DNA of 64,000 bases from positions 544,583 through 608,582 of the forward strand of contig JAVYIG010000412.1 of NCBI GenBank assembly GCA_035222895.1. The letters run 5' to 3'. This DNA comes from Strongylocentrotus droebachiensis. Lineage: Eukaryota; Echinodermata; Echinoidea; Camarodonta; Strongylocentrotidae. Positions within the stretch are counted from its first letter, which is position 1, and the number at the start of each line of letters is the position of its first letter. Shown in pieces: positions 54,001-64,000 of this stretch. A model generated the notes under the pieces. The model made no database searches, was not told where the DNA came from, and saw only the letters and a program-made list of their open reading frames with translations. Both the position numbers and the translations under genes were made by a program.

Positions 54001-54870
54001 AACCAGGCGCTTTTCGCAGTCATGTTCTTCTTGCAAGTACTCCACTCCTCATATATGTACCTGCTGTTTACATCCTTTTTCATCGGATTCGGACTATTCG
54101 GCGTAAACGTCTTGCTCGAGGCCGTGTTGGCAGAGGTTATTGAGAAGGAAAACTTTCCCGATGCCGGCAATCTTTTTTTCTTCGCTGTAGGTATGGGATA
54201 CCTCACAGCTGGCTATGTTTCAGGTATGGCAACTCTTTGCTCCGTTTAAGTTAATTCGAGATATACTTCAATTTCAATCGGAGACAGGTTCCATCGAAAT
54301 AATTTGGGTAAAAAAACTTGTATGACGTGGGGTTACAGTATTTTTAGTCGGGTTTGGATCGGAAGGAGGGGATGGATCGGTATGAGGGAATGAGCAGAAT
54401 GCTCCTACAAATGAGACTTAAATAAACTATATTTTGAAAATAAATAAATAATAAATCATTAAATAAATAAATAACTCAGTCAAAATGAAAACCCAAGTGG
54501 CTCCAGTAATAATGAAATTGAACTTGGAAAATGATCCGATTGTGTTAATAGAATGAATATTAATTTGTAAGTTTTCAGTGTAAAAGGGAGAAATTAGTGG
54601 AGTTTTTTAAAAATAATCTACACCTATTCAATTATGCGACTCCTCTTTTCATCATCACTACGTGTTTATCACTTCTTTCTTCTAACAGGTTACGTCCAGG
54701 ATCAAACTGGTAATAGCAAAATCCTCTTCCTGTTCCTTGGGGTGATGTCAATGATAGGTCTCGTTCTCATCACCACGATGGTAATCATTTTCAAGAGAAG
54801 ACAACCTGTGAAAACTTTCGATTCAAATGCGACTGAAGATCGTCAAAGAGACGAGACGAACGATATATGA
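50882..54870 (+). CDS. SLC16-like (monocarboxylate transporter family) membrane transporter, paralogue 2
   Basis: Exons 50882-51059, 51895-52038, 53105-54223 and 54689-54870 join with the same phases as paralogue 1 and give 540 residues. Membrane segments 1-6 (about 5-183) include KSFGVLVPELEEQL and YGLSGALLILGALVLNMLPI. A hydrophilic loop (about 184-326) differs strongly from paralogue 1. Segments 7-12 follow (about 331-514), with GGWALFVVVYALDHGIDIAR and GYVQDQTGN, then an acidic C-terminal tail ending NDI. It is a probable plasma-membrane transporter of small organic anions, by family; substrate unknown. The ATG at 50882 gives the same N-terminal length as paralogue 1, again without a DGGWGW-type motif. 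Introns are 835, 1066 and 465 bp; introns 1 and 2 carry MITEs. Confidence 0.88.
51195..51300. repeat. TACAGTGCGTCCCAG dispersed repeat (second copy)
   Basis: Matches 44545-44640 over most of its length. Lies in intron 1 of paralogue 2. Confidence 0.55.
51579..51857. mobile_element. foldback MITE in intron 1 of paralogue 2
   Basis: AGGAGTGTTTCACAGAGACT at the left and its complement AGTCTTTGTGAAACACTCCC at the right. Arms are about 95 bp long and include ACAGGCTGTTCATG and GTTTGCTCTCACCA with their complements. The AT-rich centre is about 90 bp. The right arm ends only 37 bp before exon 2. Confidence 0.8.
51895..52038 (+). CDS. SLC16-like paralogue 2, exon 2
   Basis: 144 bp after TTTACTTTAG, ending at a GTAATT donor. 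Encodes SPLAKMLLHRCPRPRILTSF and segments 3 and 4. Confidence 0.88.
52083..52413. mobile_element. TTAA MITE, family A2 (inverted copy) in intron 2 of paralogue 2
   Basis: Preceded by TTAA at 52079-52082. Starts AGATATAGACCGGTAGTGG and ends CCAAAACTGGTCTATACCT, the reverse of 60345-60710: GAGCTTCCATTTCATTTTTT, GCGGTTTCCCGGCAA and other blocks match in inverse order. The TTAA on the right has decayed. Confidence 0.7.
53105..54223 (+). CDS. SLC16-like paralogue 2, exon 3
   Basis: 1119 bp after CTTGTGTGCTCGCAG, ending at a GTATGG donor. Encodes segments 5-11 and the cytosolic loop. Confidence 0.9.
54438..54474. repeat. AAATAAAT simple repeat in intron 3
   Basis: Repeated AAATAAAT units in the last intron of paralogue 2. 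AATAAA motifs here are intronic and not evidence of a gene end. Confidence 0.6.
54689..54870 (+). CDS. SLC16-like paralogue 2, exon 4
   Basis: 182 bp after TTTCTTCTAACAG, through TGA. Encodes segment 12, a KRRQ stop-transfer and an acidic tail. Confidence 0.88.
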
Positions 54871-55022
54871 GGCTTACAAGAGATGATTCGTTATTTTACC
54901 TCGATGACAGTTGCTCCGGACTCTATTTCGTTAAAGGTGTATGGGGTTTGGGTAACGATCGCTATTGAGTTTTAGGTTGGTTACAGGGTTATGGATAGTG
55001 TAAGGTCCGTGGTTGAAGTAAA

Positions 55023-55419
55023 AGGTAAAGACCAGTATTGGAAACACCCCAATTTCAAAAAAATGAAATGGAAGCTCTTATTACCAATCATGTGAAAGAA
55101 TATGTTTTGACTAATACATGATGATAAAAATTTTGCCGGGAAACCGCCTACTAATTGATATATTTGGTAAATTAGTTTATATATTGGTGTGTGAGAGATA
55201 AACGCACGTGTCGCGCACGTGTGCGTAGTCCCATATACATCTTTCTGTGTACAGTGCTTGTAACTTTACGAAGACTGGGCCAAATTTCTTATCATTTTGA
55301 TGATTCCAGAACCTTGCAGTACACACCAATACTTATATGCTGGATGATCAACCTTTTCTGATCGATTCCACAACGTTTCTTTCACAATGCAATCGCATGA
55401 CCATAACTGGTCTTTATCT
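55023..55419. mobile_element. TTAA MITE, family A2 (copy)
   Basis: 397 bp: starts AGGTAAAGACCAGTATTGG, ends AACTGGTCTTTATCT with TTAA at 55420-55423. It joins a left half (ATGAAATGGAAGCTCT, GGGAAACCGCCTACTAATTG) shared with 60345-60710 to a right half shared with copy 1. Lies 150 bp downstream of paralogue 2. Confidence 0.82.
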
Positions 55420-55423
55420 TTAA

Positions 55424-56362
55424 CAAGTCGGCTAGTGTAGCAAGTTGATGCGGAACAGTCGTCTCATGAGCACATGTCGTAAAACCTTAAAAAGAGCCGG
55501 ATATCAAGTTGGAGTATTTTTAAAGTATTTATATAGTGGGCTTTTTAACAATAATCACGCAATAGACTGAACTAAAACCATTATATAATGGTATGGTAAT
55601 ACATTATAATGTACTTAATAACATATGCGTATTAAATGATAAATGCGTGTATAATTGTGATGGCAGTGATGCCGAACCATAACATTACGAACATTTCTCG
55701 TATTAGATTATTATCAATATATGAGCTCCAGGCCTCCAGCTACGTCCAAATATCTATGTGCCAATCATTTTCTTCTCATTTTGTCTATGGGTCGTATTCG
55801 CTTGAATCCGTATGCATAATAATTTATAAGCAATGTCTTTCAAGCGAAGTTTTTTGCTATATCAAACACAAGTAACTGCTTGCTGCCCGCAAGGTATTGC
55901 ACGAAAACATAATGCATATAACGAATCTTTAAATTGTTCGTATAAGAATGTGCTTATGTTTTTTCAAGCTCCGTCATACCAGCTTGAGCTCTTGCTTACC
56001 ACAACGTTCACGTTAAAGCATCATGTTCATGCTTGTAAGAGAAGATTTTTAAAAAATTGTACAGGAGTAGAATAAATCGATAAGAAATCACTTCTTGAGA
56101 CCTGTCGGAAACTATTCCGTTTCGACAAGGAGAACATTGTATGGTGCTCGTGCCGGTGGTGTGACGTCTCTTTTTTTGAAACCGTAAGCAATTGCCTGAA
56201 GAGCTTGATCTTTTGCCTGATAAGAAGTTGCTTGTACTTGGCCCAATATGACTCGATAATGAATTTGTGAAACTTGGTATTAAATGTTTATGCATAATAG
56301 TATTTATTTTTTGTTTCAATACTGTTTTTGTGTCATTTATTTATACATCGTACTCATGATGA
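55424..56362. other. intergenic, no gene seen
   Basis: AT-rich with short open frames only. A CAGGCGCGTAGCC hAT-like end and a G run follow at 56363-56407. Confidence 0.45.
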
Positions 56363-56479
56363 TCAGGCGCGTAGCCAAAGTTTGATGTTTGGGGGGGGGG
56401 GGGGGGGCACATACAATGTATGTAATCGATCGAGGTAAAAAAAAAAAAGTGGGTCTAAAAAAGTTCAACCGGTTATGAT

Positions 56480-58176
56480 GGCACCATTCAGATGGACTAT
56501 GGTAGAAGATTGGTGATGATGGCGCCATTCAGATGGACTATGGTAGAAGATTGGTTATGGTGGCGCCATTCAGATGGACTATGGTAGAAGATTGGTTAGG
56601 ATGGCGCCATTCAGATGGACTATGGTAGAAGATTGGTTATGATGGCACCATTCAGATGGACTGTGATAGAAGATTGGTTATGATGGCGCCATTCAGATGG
56701 ACTATGGTAGAAGATTGGTTATGGTGGCGCCATTCAGATGGACTATGGTAGAAGATTGGTTATGGTGGCGCCATTCAGATAGACTGTGATAGAAGATTGG
56801 TTATGATGGCACCATTCAGATGGACTATGGTAGAAGATTGGTGATGATGGCGCCATTCAGATGGACTATGGTAGAAGATTGGTGATGATGGCGCCATTCA
56901 GATGGACTATGGTAGAAGATTGGTGATGATGGCGCCATTCAGATGGACTATGGTAGAAGATTGGTGATGATGGCGCCATTCAGATGGACTATGGTAGAAG
57001 ATTGGTGATGATGGCGCCATTCAGATGGACTATGGTAGAAGATTGGTTATGGTGGCGCCATTCAGATGGACTGTGATAGAAGATTGGTTATGATGGCGCC
57101 ATTCAGATGGACTATGGTAGAAGATTGGTTATGGTGGCGCCATTCAGATGGACTATGGTAGAAGATTGGTTATGGTGGCGCCATTCAGATAGACTGTGAT
57201 AGAAGATTGGTTATGGTGGCGCCATTCAGATAGGCTGTGATAGAAGATTGGTTATGGTGGCGCCATTCAGATGGACTGTGATAGAAGATTGGTTATGGTG
57301 GCGCCATTCAGATGGACTATGGTAGAAGATTGGTGATGATGGCGCCATTCAGATGGACTATGGTAGAAGATTGGTTATGGTGGCGCCATACAGATGGACT
57401 ATGGTAGAAGATTGGTTATGATGGCGCCATTCAGATGGACTATGGTAGAAGATTGGTGATGATGGCGCCATTCAGATGGACTATGGTAGAAGATTGGTGA
57501 TGATGGCGCCATTCAGATGGACTATGGTAGAAGATTGGTTATGGTGGCGCCATTCAGATGGACTGTGATAGAAGATTGGTTATGATGGCGCCATTCAGAT
57601 GGACTATGGTAGAAGATTGGTTATGGTGGCGCCATTCAGATGGACTATGGTAGAAGATTGGTTATGGTGGCGCCATTCAGATAGACTGTGATAGAAGATT
57701 GGTTATGGTGGCGCCATTCAGATAGGCTGTGATAGAAGATTGGTTATGGTGGCGCCATTCAGATGGACTGTGATAGAAGATTGGTTATGGTGGCGCCATT
57801 CAGATAGGCTGTGATAGAAGATTGGTTATGGTGGCGCCATTCAGATGGACTGTGATAGGAGATTGGTTATGGTGGCGCCATTCAGATGGACTATGATAGA
57901 AGATTGGTTATGGTGGCGCCATTCAGATAGACTGTGATAGAAGATTGGTTATGATGGCGCCATTCAGATGGACTATGGTAGAAGATTGGTTATGGTGGCG
58001 CCATTCAGATGGACTATGGTAGAAGATTGGTTATGGTGGCGCCATTCAGATAGACTGTGATATAAGATTGGTTATGGTGGCGCCATTCAGATAGGCTGTG
58101 ATAGAAGATTGGTTATGGTGGCGCCATTCAGATGGACTGTGATAGAAGATTGGTTATGGTGGCGCCATTCAGATGG
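56480..58176. repeat. 41-bp minisatellite, about 42 units, with higher-order structure
   Basis: GGCGCCATTCAGATGGACTA recurs every 41 bp from 56480 to 58161; the final unit is cut after CAGATGG. Unit variants (GATGAT or TATGAT or TATGGT spacer; ATGGAC, ATAGAC or ATAGGC; TATGG or TGTGA) recur in the same order. The six-unit series beginning at 57054 is repeated 492 bp (12 units) later at 57546. Each unit has the palindrome ATGGCGCCAT. A 41-bp period cannot keep one reading frame, so it is non-coding. Confidence 0.95.
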
Positions 58177-58221
58177 TAAATCCACAGAAAATTCTTGTCC
58201 CCAGATTCTGTAACATAATAC

Positions 58222-58786
58222 ACTGTTGGTCGTAAAGGTGGAATATTTTGTTTACCCCAATTTACGGGATGATTTTGACAATGATTTATTCCTAATAGAT
58301 CTAGATAAGAGTATACATATAGTCAGATTTTATTGAATAATAATTGAGAGTGTTTGTTTTGTGTGACTGCTAAAGCATGTGTGTGGTACTATGCTTATAA
58401 ACTAGGGGACCTACGTCCTTAAGTCACAACTGACAGTAATGAGAATCAATGCCTCACAAAAGGGCACTAAAATAGCACATCGACACGGTTTTGATCCTGG
58501 GGCCTCACAGTTACGAGGCCATTGCTTTTGCCACTGAATCATGACTGTACGCAGCGGGGGCTAGGGTAGGGGGCAGCCCCCACAATTAAAAAATAAAATA
58601 AAATAAAATGCAATAAATTATCAATAATTCATTGCATTTTCCCCCGGTCCCCAACAGGAAAAATTCCTTAGTACGGCCATGCATTATGGTTCAAGGCATA
58701 GATCTATTAAGAATAAATCATTGTCAAAATCATTCCATAAATTGGGGTAAAAAAATTATTTCGCCTCTATGACCGACAGGGTACAT
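58222..58786. mobile_element. TIR element with about 100-bp arms and nested insertions
   Basis: Left arm CACTGTTGGTCGTAAAGG through TTGACAATGATTTATTCC and TAGATCT; right arm AGATCTATTAAGAATAAATC through ACCGACAGGGTA. TA flanks both ends. Inside are a SINE-like piece (58430-58545, with GGTTTTGATCCTGGGGCC) and a CAGCGGGGGCTAGGG fragment. Confidence 0.65.
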
Positions 58787-58864
58787 GTTTATCAAATCAA
58801 CCGAAAACCCAATCTATCACTCTATCTGGTAAATCGCAACTTTCTCATCATGTTTACATCACTA

Positions 58865-58995
58865 CTTTGTTAAAGAGAGAGAAAAGAGGGAGGAGAGAGA
58901 TATGGGAGCAGAGAAGAGTGAGAGAGGTAGGAGAGAAAGGAGAGAGAGGGAGAGAGAGAGAAATAGTGATGGAGGGGGAGGGGGGGGGGGGGTAA
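58865..58995. repeat. GA-rich tract and G run
   Basis: AGAGAGAGGGAGAG-type purine sequence at 58874-58962, then a G run at about 58974-58992. It opens long frames on both strands that are compositional only. Confidence 0.7.
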
Positions 58996-59990
58996 ATATC
59001 ATACAAGTGCATACACCAGAATACCACAGAATACCACAAGTACATCACCAGAATAGAAGCTATCAACAGCTTCCGAGAACTGATTCTTACTCTCAATCTG
59101 TGTGGGTGGGAATGAAGCTGGTTTCATATTTGCCTGTCAACTTTTATGCCATGCTTACACATCTCGTACAAAATCTTTCATCATTGAATATCGACTTCTT
59201 CAATAAAACTCGCAGGGCCATGTTTGAATCAGGAATATAATCATATTTTATTTCACAAATATTTGGCTATAGAAGATATAGTATTTATAAATGCAAATTT
59301 CTGTTCTACCTCACAAAAGTTATATTTTTATCTTGATATTATACTCTTACTCTCAATGTACATTTTGAAGTCACATGAATATGAAGTATTGCCAGTAGTA
59401 ATATGCTTGATAATCACCAAAAAAAACTGGGGGAAATGAGATTATCTATCTAAGGGGAAGTACTTCCAACTTGTGAACGGATTAAAGTGTAAAGATTTGA
59501 GGGCTACAAGTACTGCATGAAGAATGAGTAAATCTAATCAAATCTAACAACTATTTGATGAGAATACCTAAGTAGTTCATACAAGGCATAATGAGAGGTG
59601 ACTAATAATGTAACACAAATAATGTTTTCTCCTAATGATATCATACATTGACATACAAAGCAATCATTAATCGGGCATTTTAAAAAAAAAAGGTTAAAAA
59701 AAGGTAAATAAAGGGCACCCTGTTCTATACAGCTTTTTCATTAGTTTCAATAACAAGGCACTCAAGTAGATATTAAGCCATTATCTTAATCAGTACTTTA
59801 TGTATAACATTTAAAGTACACGTACTTCATTGTACATTGCACGTTACAGTACTCTACGTTTGGCATTGAGACACACATTTGTAACAATCCGTACTCCATT
59901 TGTGTACAGTACGCTTCAATTTGTAGTAATAATAAGATAGAGCTAAATAAATTAACTAAAATGGTACAAAATATGACATCAATCTTCATG
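58996..59990. other. intergenic, no gene seen
   Basis: AT-rich. A 112-codon + strand frame extends through the GA tract at 58902-59240 without homology. No exon is recognised. Confidence 0.4.
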
Positions 59991-59994
59991 ATTG

Positions 59995-60074
59995 CTAAAT
60001 TCTCATTTTCTTGAGGATTTTCTTGGCCAGGTCTTTGTCCATCTGCCTACAGCCTCTCGTCATACTTTCAACAC
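59995..60074 (-). CDS. candidate terminal exon of an unidentified - strand gene
   Basis: On the - strand a TGATTTTTAG acceptor precedes 80 bp open in only one frame (two bases carried in), encoding VESMTRGCRQMDKDLAKKIL, then KKMRI and TAG. The charged helical composition and GC content above the AT-rich surroundings suggest coding. I do not recognise the protein and find no convincing upstream exon in the window. Confidence 0.33.
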
Positions 60075-60344
60075 CTAAAAATCAATCATATCAATAACAA
60101 GCATTGTTTTAAGCCCAACAAGAAGGATTATTTCTTACAAAATGAAAGAGAGATATATATGACCATAGGACACATTCGACAAATCAGTCAAGCACATCAA
60201 GAATTAATAGCTTAAAAAATCAATCATATATTAAACAAATTACTTGTTACTGATATACACCAAACAAACAAAGGTTATGTTATAGTACTCTATCATATAG
60301 GTAGAAGTGTACTTTACTAGTTTAGGGTTAGAAATTAATGTTAA

Positions 60345-60710
60345 AGGTAAAGACCGGTATTGGAAACGCCCCAATTTCAAAAAATGAAATGGAAGCTCTC
60401 ATTACCAATCATGTGAAAGAATATGTTTTGACTAATACATGATGATAACAAATTTGCCGGGAAACCGCCTACTAATTCATATATTTGGTAAATTTGTTTC
60501 TCTCATGGTCTGTGAGAGATATAGGGTAGTCCCATATACATCTTTCTGTGTATAGTGCTTGTAACTTTACGAAGAATGGGCCAAATTTCTTATCATTTTG
60601 ATGATTCCAGAACCTTGCAGATGCTAGATGCTAGATGATCAACCTTTTCTGATCGATTCCACAACGTTTCTTTCACAATGCAATCGAATGACCATAACTG
60701 GTCTTTACCT
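60345..60710. mobile_element. TTAA MITE, family A2 (copy)
   Basis: 366 bp: TTAA at 60341-60344, start AGGTAAAGACCGGTATTGG, end ACTGGTCTTTACCT. The right TTAA has become TCAA. About 85% like 55023-55419 by eye, with a small internal deletion after CCTTGCAG. Confidence 0.82.
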
Positions 60711-60714
60711 TCAA

Positions 60715-61453
60715 ACAAATGGAATGTTAGAGTCAATATTGTTGGAATCAAACGAATGAACATTTTAAAATAATTTTTTTTTATTTTTTTTTTATATTTA
60801 CTAAATTGTGTCTTGCAACATATAGCTCTGGGAAAGTGACACATCTTTAGGATTTAGAATTTTAGATCAAGAATTCAGCTGTAACTCTTTACCATTATCT
60901 CTATAGAATGGCAAAGGGGATGCAAATTCTAATGGAAGGCACATAACTGAAGGAAATGTTAGACAATACATAGAGGAATGACAAGAAGAACAGAATAATT
61001 TGAATCTATTCTTTTTTTATAGAATTCTGCAACAAAAATCTCATAAGCTTTTATTTTAATCATACCGTATTTCACTGATAGTACCGAAGATTTATCATCT
61101 CTTTTTTCAATCTTAAAAACATAGTCGATGATAGAAGGAGAAGGAGGAATCAGGAGAGATAGACTAATAGAAAAAATACATAACAAATACAAATTAAGCC
61201 TAGGCTAAATTATAAAAAGTGAAGAATGATAGATTGGACATTGTAGACCATTATTATAAATTCCTCCTACACGACTTGGAGTATCACCTTCAAATACTGT
61301 AGTTATGATTAGTTAGAAATAAAAAATATTATCAATGATCAACCTAAACTGTTATTGATATGCAAAATCAACCCTCGTACTAATCAAAAGGTCACTTAGT
61401 TCAACGGCATGACTAGGTCTCACTGTCATCATTTTGTATCAGGGTCTTCCAAA
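60715..61453. other. intergenic, no gene seen
   Basis: AT-rich; T run near 60772-60795; no recognisable repeat or exon. Confidence 0.4.
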
Positions 61454-61502
61454 TTAAATATCTTTTGCCAAGAGTTCATCAACATCTTTCTTGTCAAATA
61501 CA
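61454..61502 (-). CDS. very weak candidate terminal exon, - strand
   Basis: After a TGTTCACAG acceptor the - strand reads VFDKKDVDELLAKDI then TAA. It is short and could be chance. It cannot precede 59995-60074 in one open transcript because it ends in a stop. Confidence 0.2.
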
Positions 61503-61775
61503 CTGTGAACATTGCAAACCAAATATAAGGACCGTTTTTTCTTTTTAATAAACATGATTTCTTGGTCCTCAATTAGCTTTCACCAAATATACTCTGTATT
61601 TTGCATGCAGTTGTAGTTTATCTTTAGCAACACACATGTCATAAAGGTACACTTTGACGAGAGGAAGAATACCAATGGAAGCGCAAACTAGTAAGAGCAT
61701 ACAATGCAAATAATAGTAATGAAAGTATATTTTATGTTTAAAAAGAAAATCACATTGTATGAGAAATATTGAACA

Positions 61776-62284
61776 CATGAAATGACACATATATGACAGA
61801 GATATAAACTGTACTTGATAAATCATAATTTGCAACATATATATATATATGTGACAGTGAGTAATATTGCTTATTTTCATTACTGATACTTGGTGGACAT
61901 AAATATGAGGGCATCATTTCACAAACTGTCATATAAGTTTGCAGACATCCTATTGAAACATGTGCCTTAAGATCAACATGAATGTCATGTTGGTAAGAAC
62001 TTAATAATAATAATAATAATAATAATATAATAATAGCTACATGTATATTGCGCACATATTCAACCCAGGGGATGCTCAAGTCAAAGTAGTACCGGTATTA
62101 TTACTCTGGCTTTAGCCCAGTTGCCCCTAAGGCGCTAAAAGCATTCAAGGAATAGATTTATACCAGGTAACCAATAACTCCACATGGGTGGAAAATGGCA
62201 AATGTATATTAATGCCTTGCCAAAGGACATCAGTGCTGTGGCGGGACTTGAACCATGTGATCCACAGTCCGGTGACGTATCCAC
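61776..62284. repeat. 509-bp tandem duplication, unit 1
   Basis: CATGAAATGACACATATATG at 61776 recurs at 62285, followed by matching sequence through an AAT microsatellite and a SINE body. Unit 1 ends inside the SINE head (GACGTATCCAC), where unit 2 begins. Confidence 0.9.
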
Positions 62285-62790
62285 CATGAAATGACACATA
62301 GATGACAGAGATATAAACTGTACTTGATAAATCATACTTTGCAACATATATATATTTGTGACAGTGAGTAATATTGCTTATTTTCATTACTGATACTTGG
62401 TGACATAAATACGAGGGCATCATTTCACAAAACTGTCATAAGTTTGCAGACATCCTATTGAAACATGTGCCTTAAGATCAACATGAATGTCATGTTGGTA
62501 AGAACTTAATAATAATAATAATAATAATAATATAATAATAGCTACATGTATATTGCGCACATATTCAACCCAGGGGATGCTCAAGTCAAAGTAGTACCGG
62601 TATTATTACTCTGGCTTTAGCCCAGTTGCCCCTAAGGCGCTAAAAGCATTCAAGGAATAGATTTATACCAGGTAACCAATAACTCCACATGGGTGGAAAA
62701 TGGCAAATGTATATTAATGCCTTGCCAAAGGACATCAGTGCTGTGGCGGGACTTGAACCATGTGATCCACAGTCCGGTGACGTATCCACC
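62285..62790. repeat. 509-bp tandem duplication, unit 2
   Basis: Nearly identical to unit 1 apart from small indels in a TA run and a few bases. Only this unit runs on into the complete SINE head. Confidence 0.9.
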
Positions 62791-62805
62791 AAACCACGAC
62801 ACCTC
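62514..62805 (-). mobile_element. tRNA-derived SINE, - strand, complete
   Basis: Read on the - strand: GAGGTGTCGTGGTTTGGTGG (A box), GGTTCAAGTCCCGCC (B box), CCTTTGGCAAGGCATTAATA, GGTTACCTGGTATAAATC and an ATT-rich tail. A headless copy lies at 62005-62281. Same family as 1212-1413 and 36760-36938. Confidence 0.78.
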
Positions 62806-64000
62806 TTACCATGGTTTGTGAAACGCTGCCCTGCCTTTCTGTAATAATCTTTCTTGATATAAGCATAAGGAAAATTAAATTAAAAAATCAGAGTTTTCCT
62901 ATTTTCAATACTCTTTTGTATCATATAAAAAACAAAATAGATTTATAACATTTGATACAATAATCGGCATCAATGTCTTAACACATGATATGTATGTTAG
63001 TAAGATATACCAATTACTTTTGGTTTAATAGAAGTAAATTAATATATGCAAATATAATATGTACAACTTCATTTGACTACAAATCAAGTGAGGATATCCC
63101 AAGAAGGTAAAGTACAAGTTTAAAACAACACAAAAACATAATTAAATGAAAATAATAGGAGATATAAAGTAATTGTGGCATTATCTTATTTATCTACCTT
63201 TATATTTATAAGCGCAAATCATTTTTGAAAATTATTGAAAGAGATATGACTCATAATAATCTTGTTTTACTTTAAGTTGACTGCATGTAAACCATGGAAT
63301 CTAATATTTTCAATCAAGCTAAATTGAAGTAAACAAAATAATAAGAAAAATTTAATGAAAACTTAATCCTAATCCTAATCTTAATCTTAACCTACAACCC
63401 AATGCAATCCTAACCATACCCTTTCGACAAAACAAAAACCTGGAGCGATTGTTGGATCACTGATTGAGCGAGTTCTCACATATTCCGTAACTTTATTGGA
63501 CTTGAAAAATGATACATTTTCCATCAATAAATGTTGTTTATAGTTGTGTTTTACGAGATGGTCATTACAGGTAAAGTGACAGAATGTTTGGTCAATGGTT
63601 TTTGTTGATTTTCATATAGTCTTAATTCTTTCTTAAGGTACTTTCCACATTGTGGTTTTGTAGCTTGGTTCAACATCTTCCTGAAACTGAACTAATGGAA
63701 TACATGTAGTATAATTCAGGGGAGTTTAACACAGTACCAGAATTTTTATTATACGCCATGTACCTATGTGCTGTTATCCCTTAGCCAACAATCACAAGAC
63801 TAGAAAACGTTGTATTTTTGTCCTTTTTTTTAAAGCCAATTTATTTTCTTTTTGCTCCAAAGTCTGTTTTCTGGTTGCCCTGCCTCCTCCACCCCCTCCC
63901 CCACACCCCAAGGTTTTCTTGCAAGTACATGACGTATTCCATGACAGTACCAAGCAAGGGGAAACTTAAGAAAGAGAAATACCAAGAGTAAATGCTTCTC
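62806..64000. other. intergenic to the window end, no gene seen
   Basis: AT-rich with a short CCTAATC-type run near 63366-63420. No exon or repeat family member is recognised. Confidence 0.4.

Noticed and set aside
56480-58176. CRISPR-like or coding repeat array
   Set aside because: Contiguous 41-bp units with no spacers; the period is not a multiple of three.
58902-59240. 112-codon + strand frame beginning in the GA tract
   Set aside because: Arg/Glu-rich start is compositional; the remainder lacks homology.

Overview
The window is repeat-rich animal DNA. Introns have GT/AG ends, a few short exons are scattered in AT-rich sequence, and there are tRNA-derived SINEs, LINEs, DNA-transposon derivatives with terminal inverted repeats (TIRs), minisatellites and many long G or C homopolymers. 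The gene families and repeat style suggest a marine invertebrate deuterostome, most likely an echinoderm such as a sea urchin. That assignment is inference; nothing in the sequence proves it. Only about 4 kb is confidently coding, all on the + strand.

Layout: (1) 1-2551 holds the last three exons of a CCDC134 orthologue, ending in a KKEL ER-retrieval signal. (2) 2.6-19.9 kb is intergenic. It contains a TTAA-flanked MITE, nested foldbacks, an Asp-codon-like GAT minisatellite, a decayed LINE with an internal 320-bp tandem duplication, a TIR element carrying a 95-bp minisatellite, a 5'-truncated L1/Tx1-like LINE with a clear target-site duplication, and a hAT-like element with an 8-bp target-site duplication that contains a second element carrying a captured zinc-finger fragment. 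(3) 19950-23104 is a nearly perfect array of five 631-bp units. It ends about 600 bp before a four-exon SLC16-like (monocarboxylate transporter family) gene at 23717-39818. The 13-kb first intron of that gene holds a recent 1785-bp tandem duplication in which one unit carries a MITE and the other has an empty site. (4) 39.8-50.9 kb is intergenic, with more transposon copies, minisatellites and LINE relics. (5) 50882-54870 is a compact second SLC16-like paralogue with the same four-exon structure and the same splice phases. (6) 54.9-64 kb is intergenic: further MITE copies, a 41-bp minisatellite of about 42 units with higher-order structure, a 509-bp tandem duplication containing a SINE, and one or two weak candidate terminal exons on the - strand.

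The two transporters are tandem paralogues. Exon lengths are 178/144/1125/182 and 178/144/1119/182 bp, predicting proteins of 542 and 540 residues. I saw no operon-like, CRISPR, phage or defence system and no new multi-gene system. The most distinctive content is the layered transposon history: an empty/filled insertion-site pair, a zinc-finger fragment carried by a TIR element, a composite hAT-like unit with a matching 8-bp target-site duplication, and two large tandem arrays.
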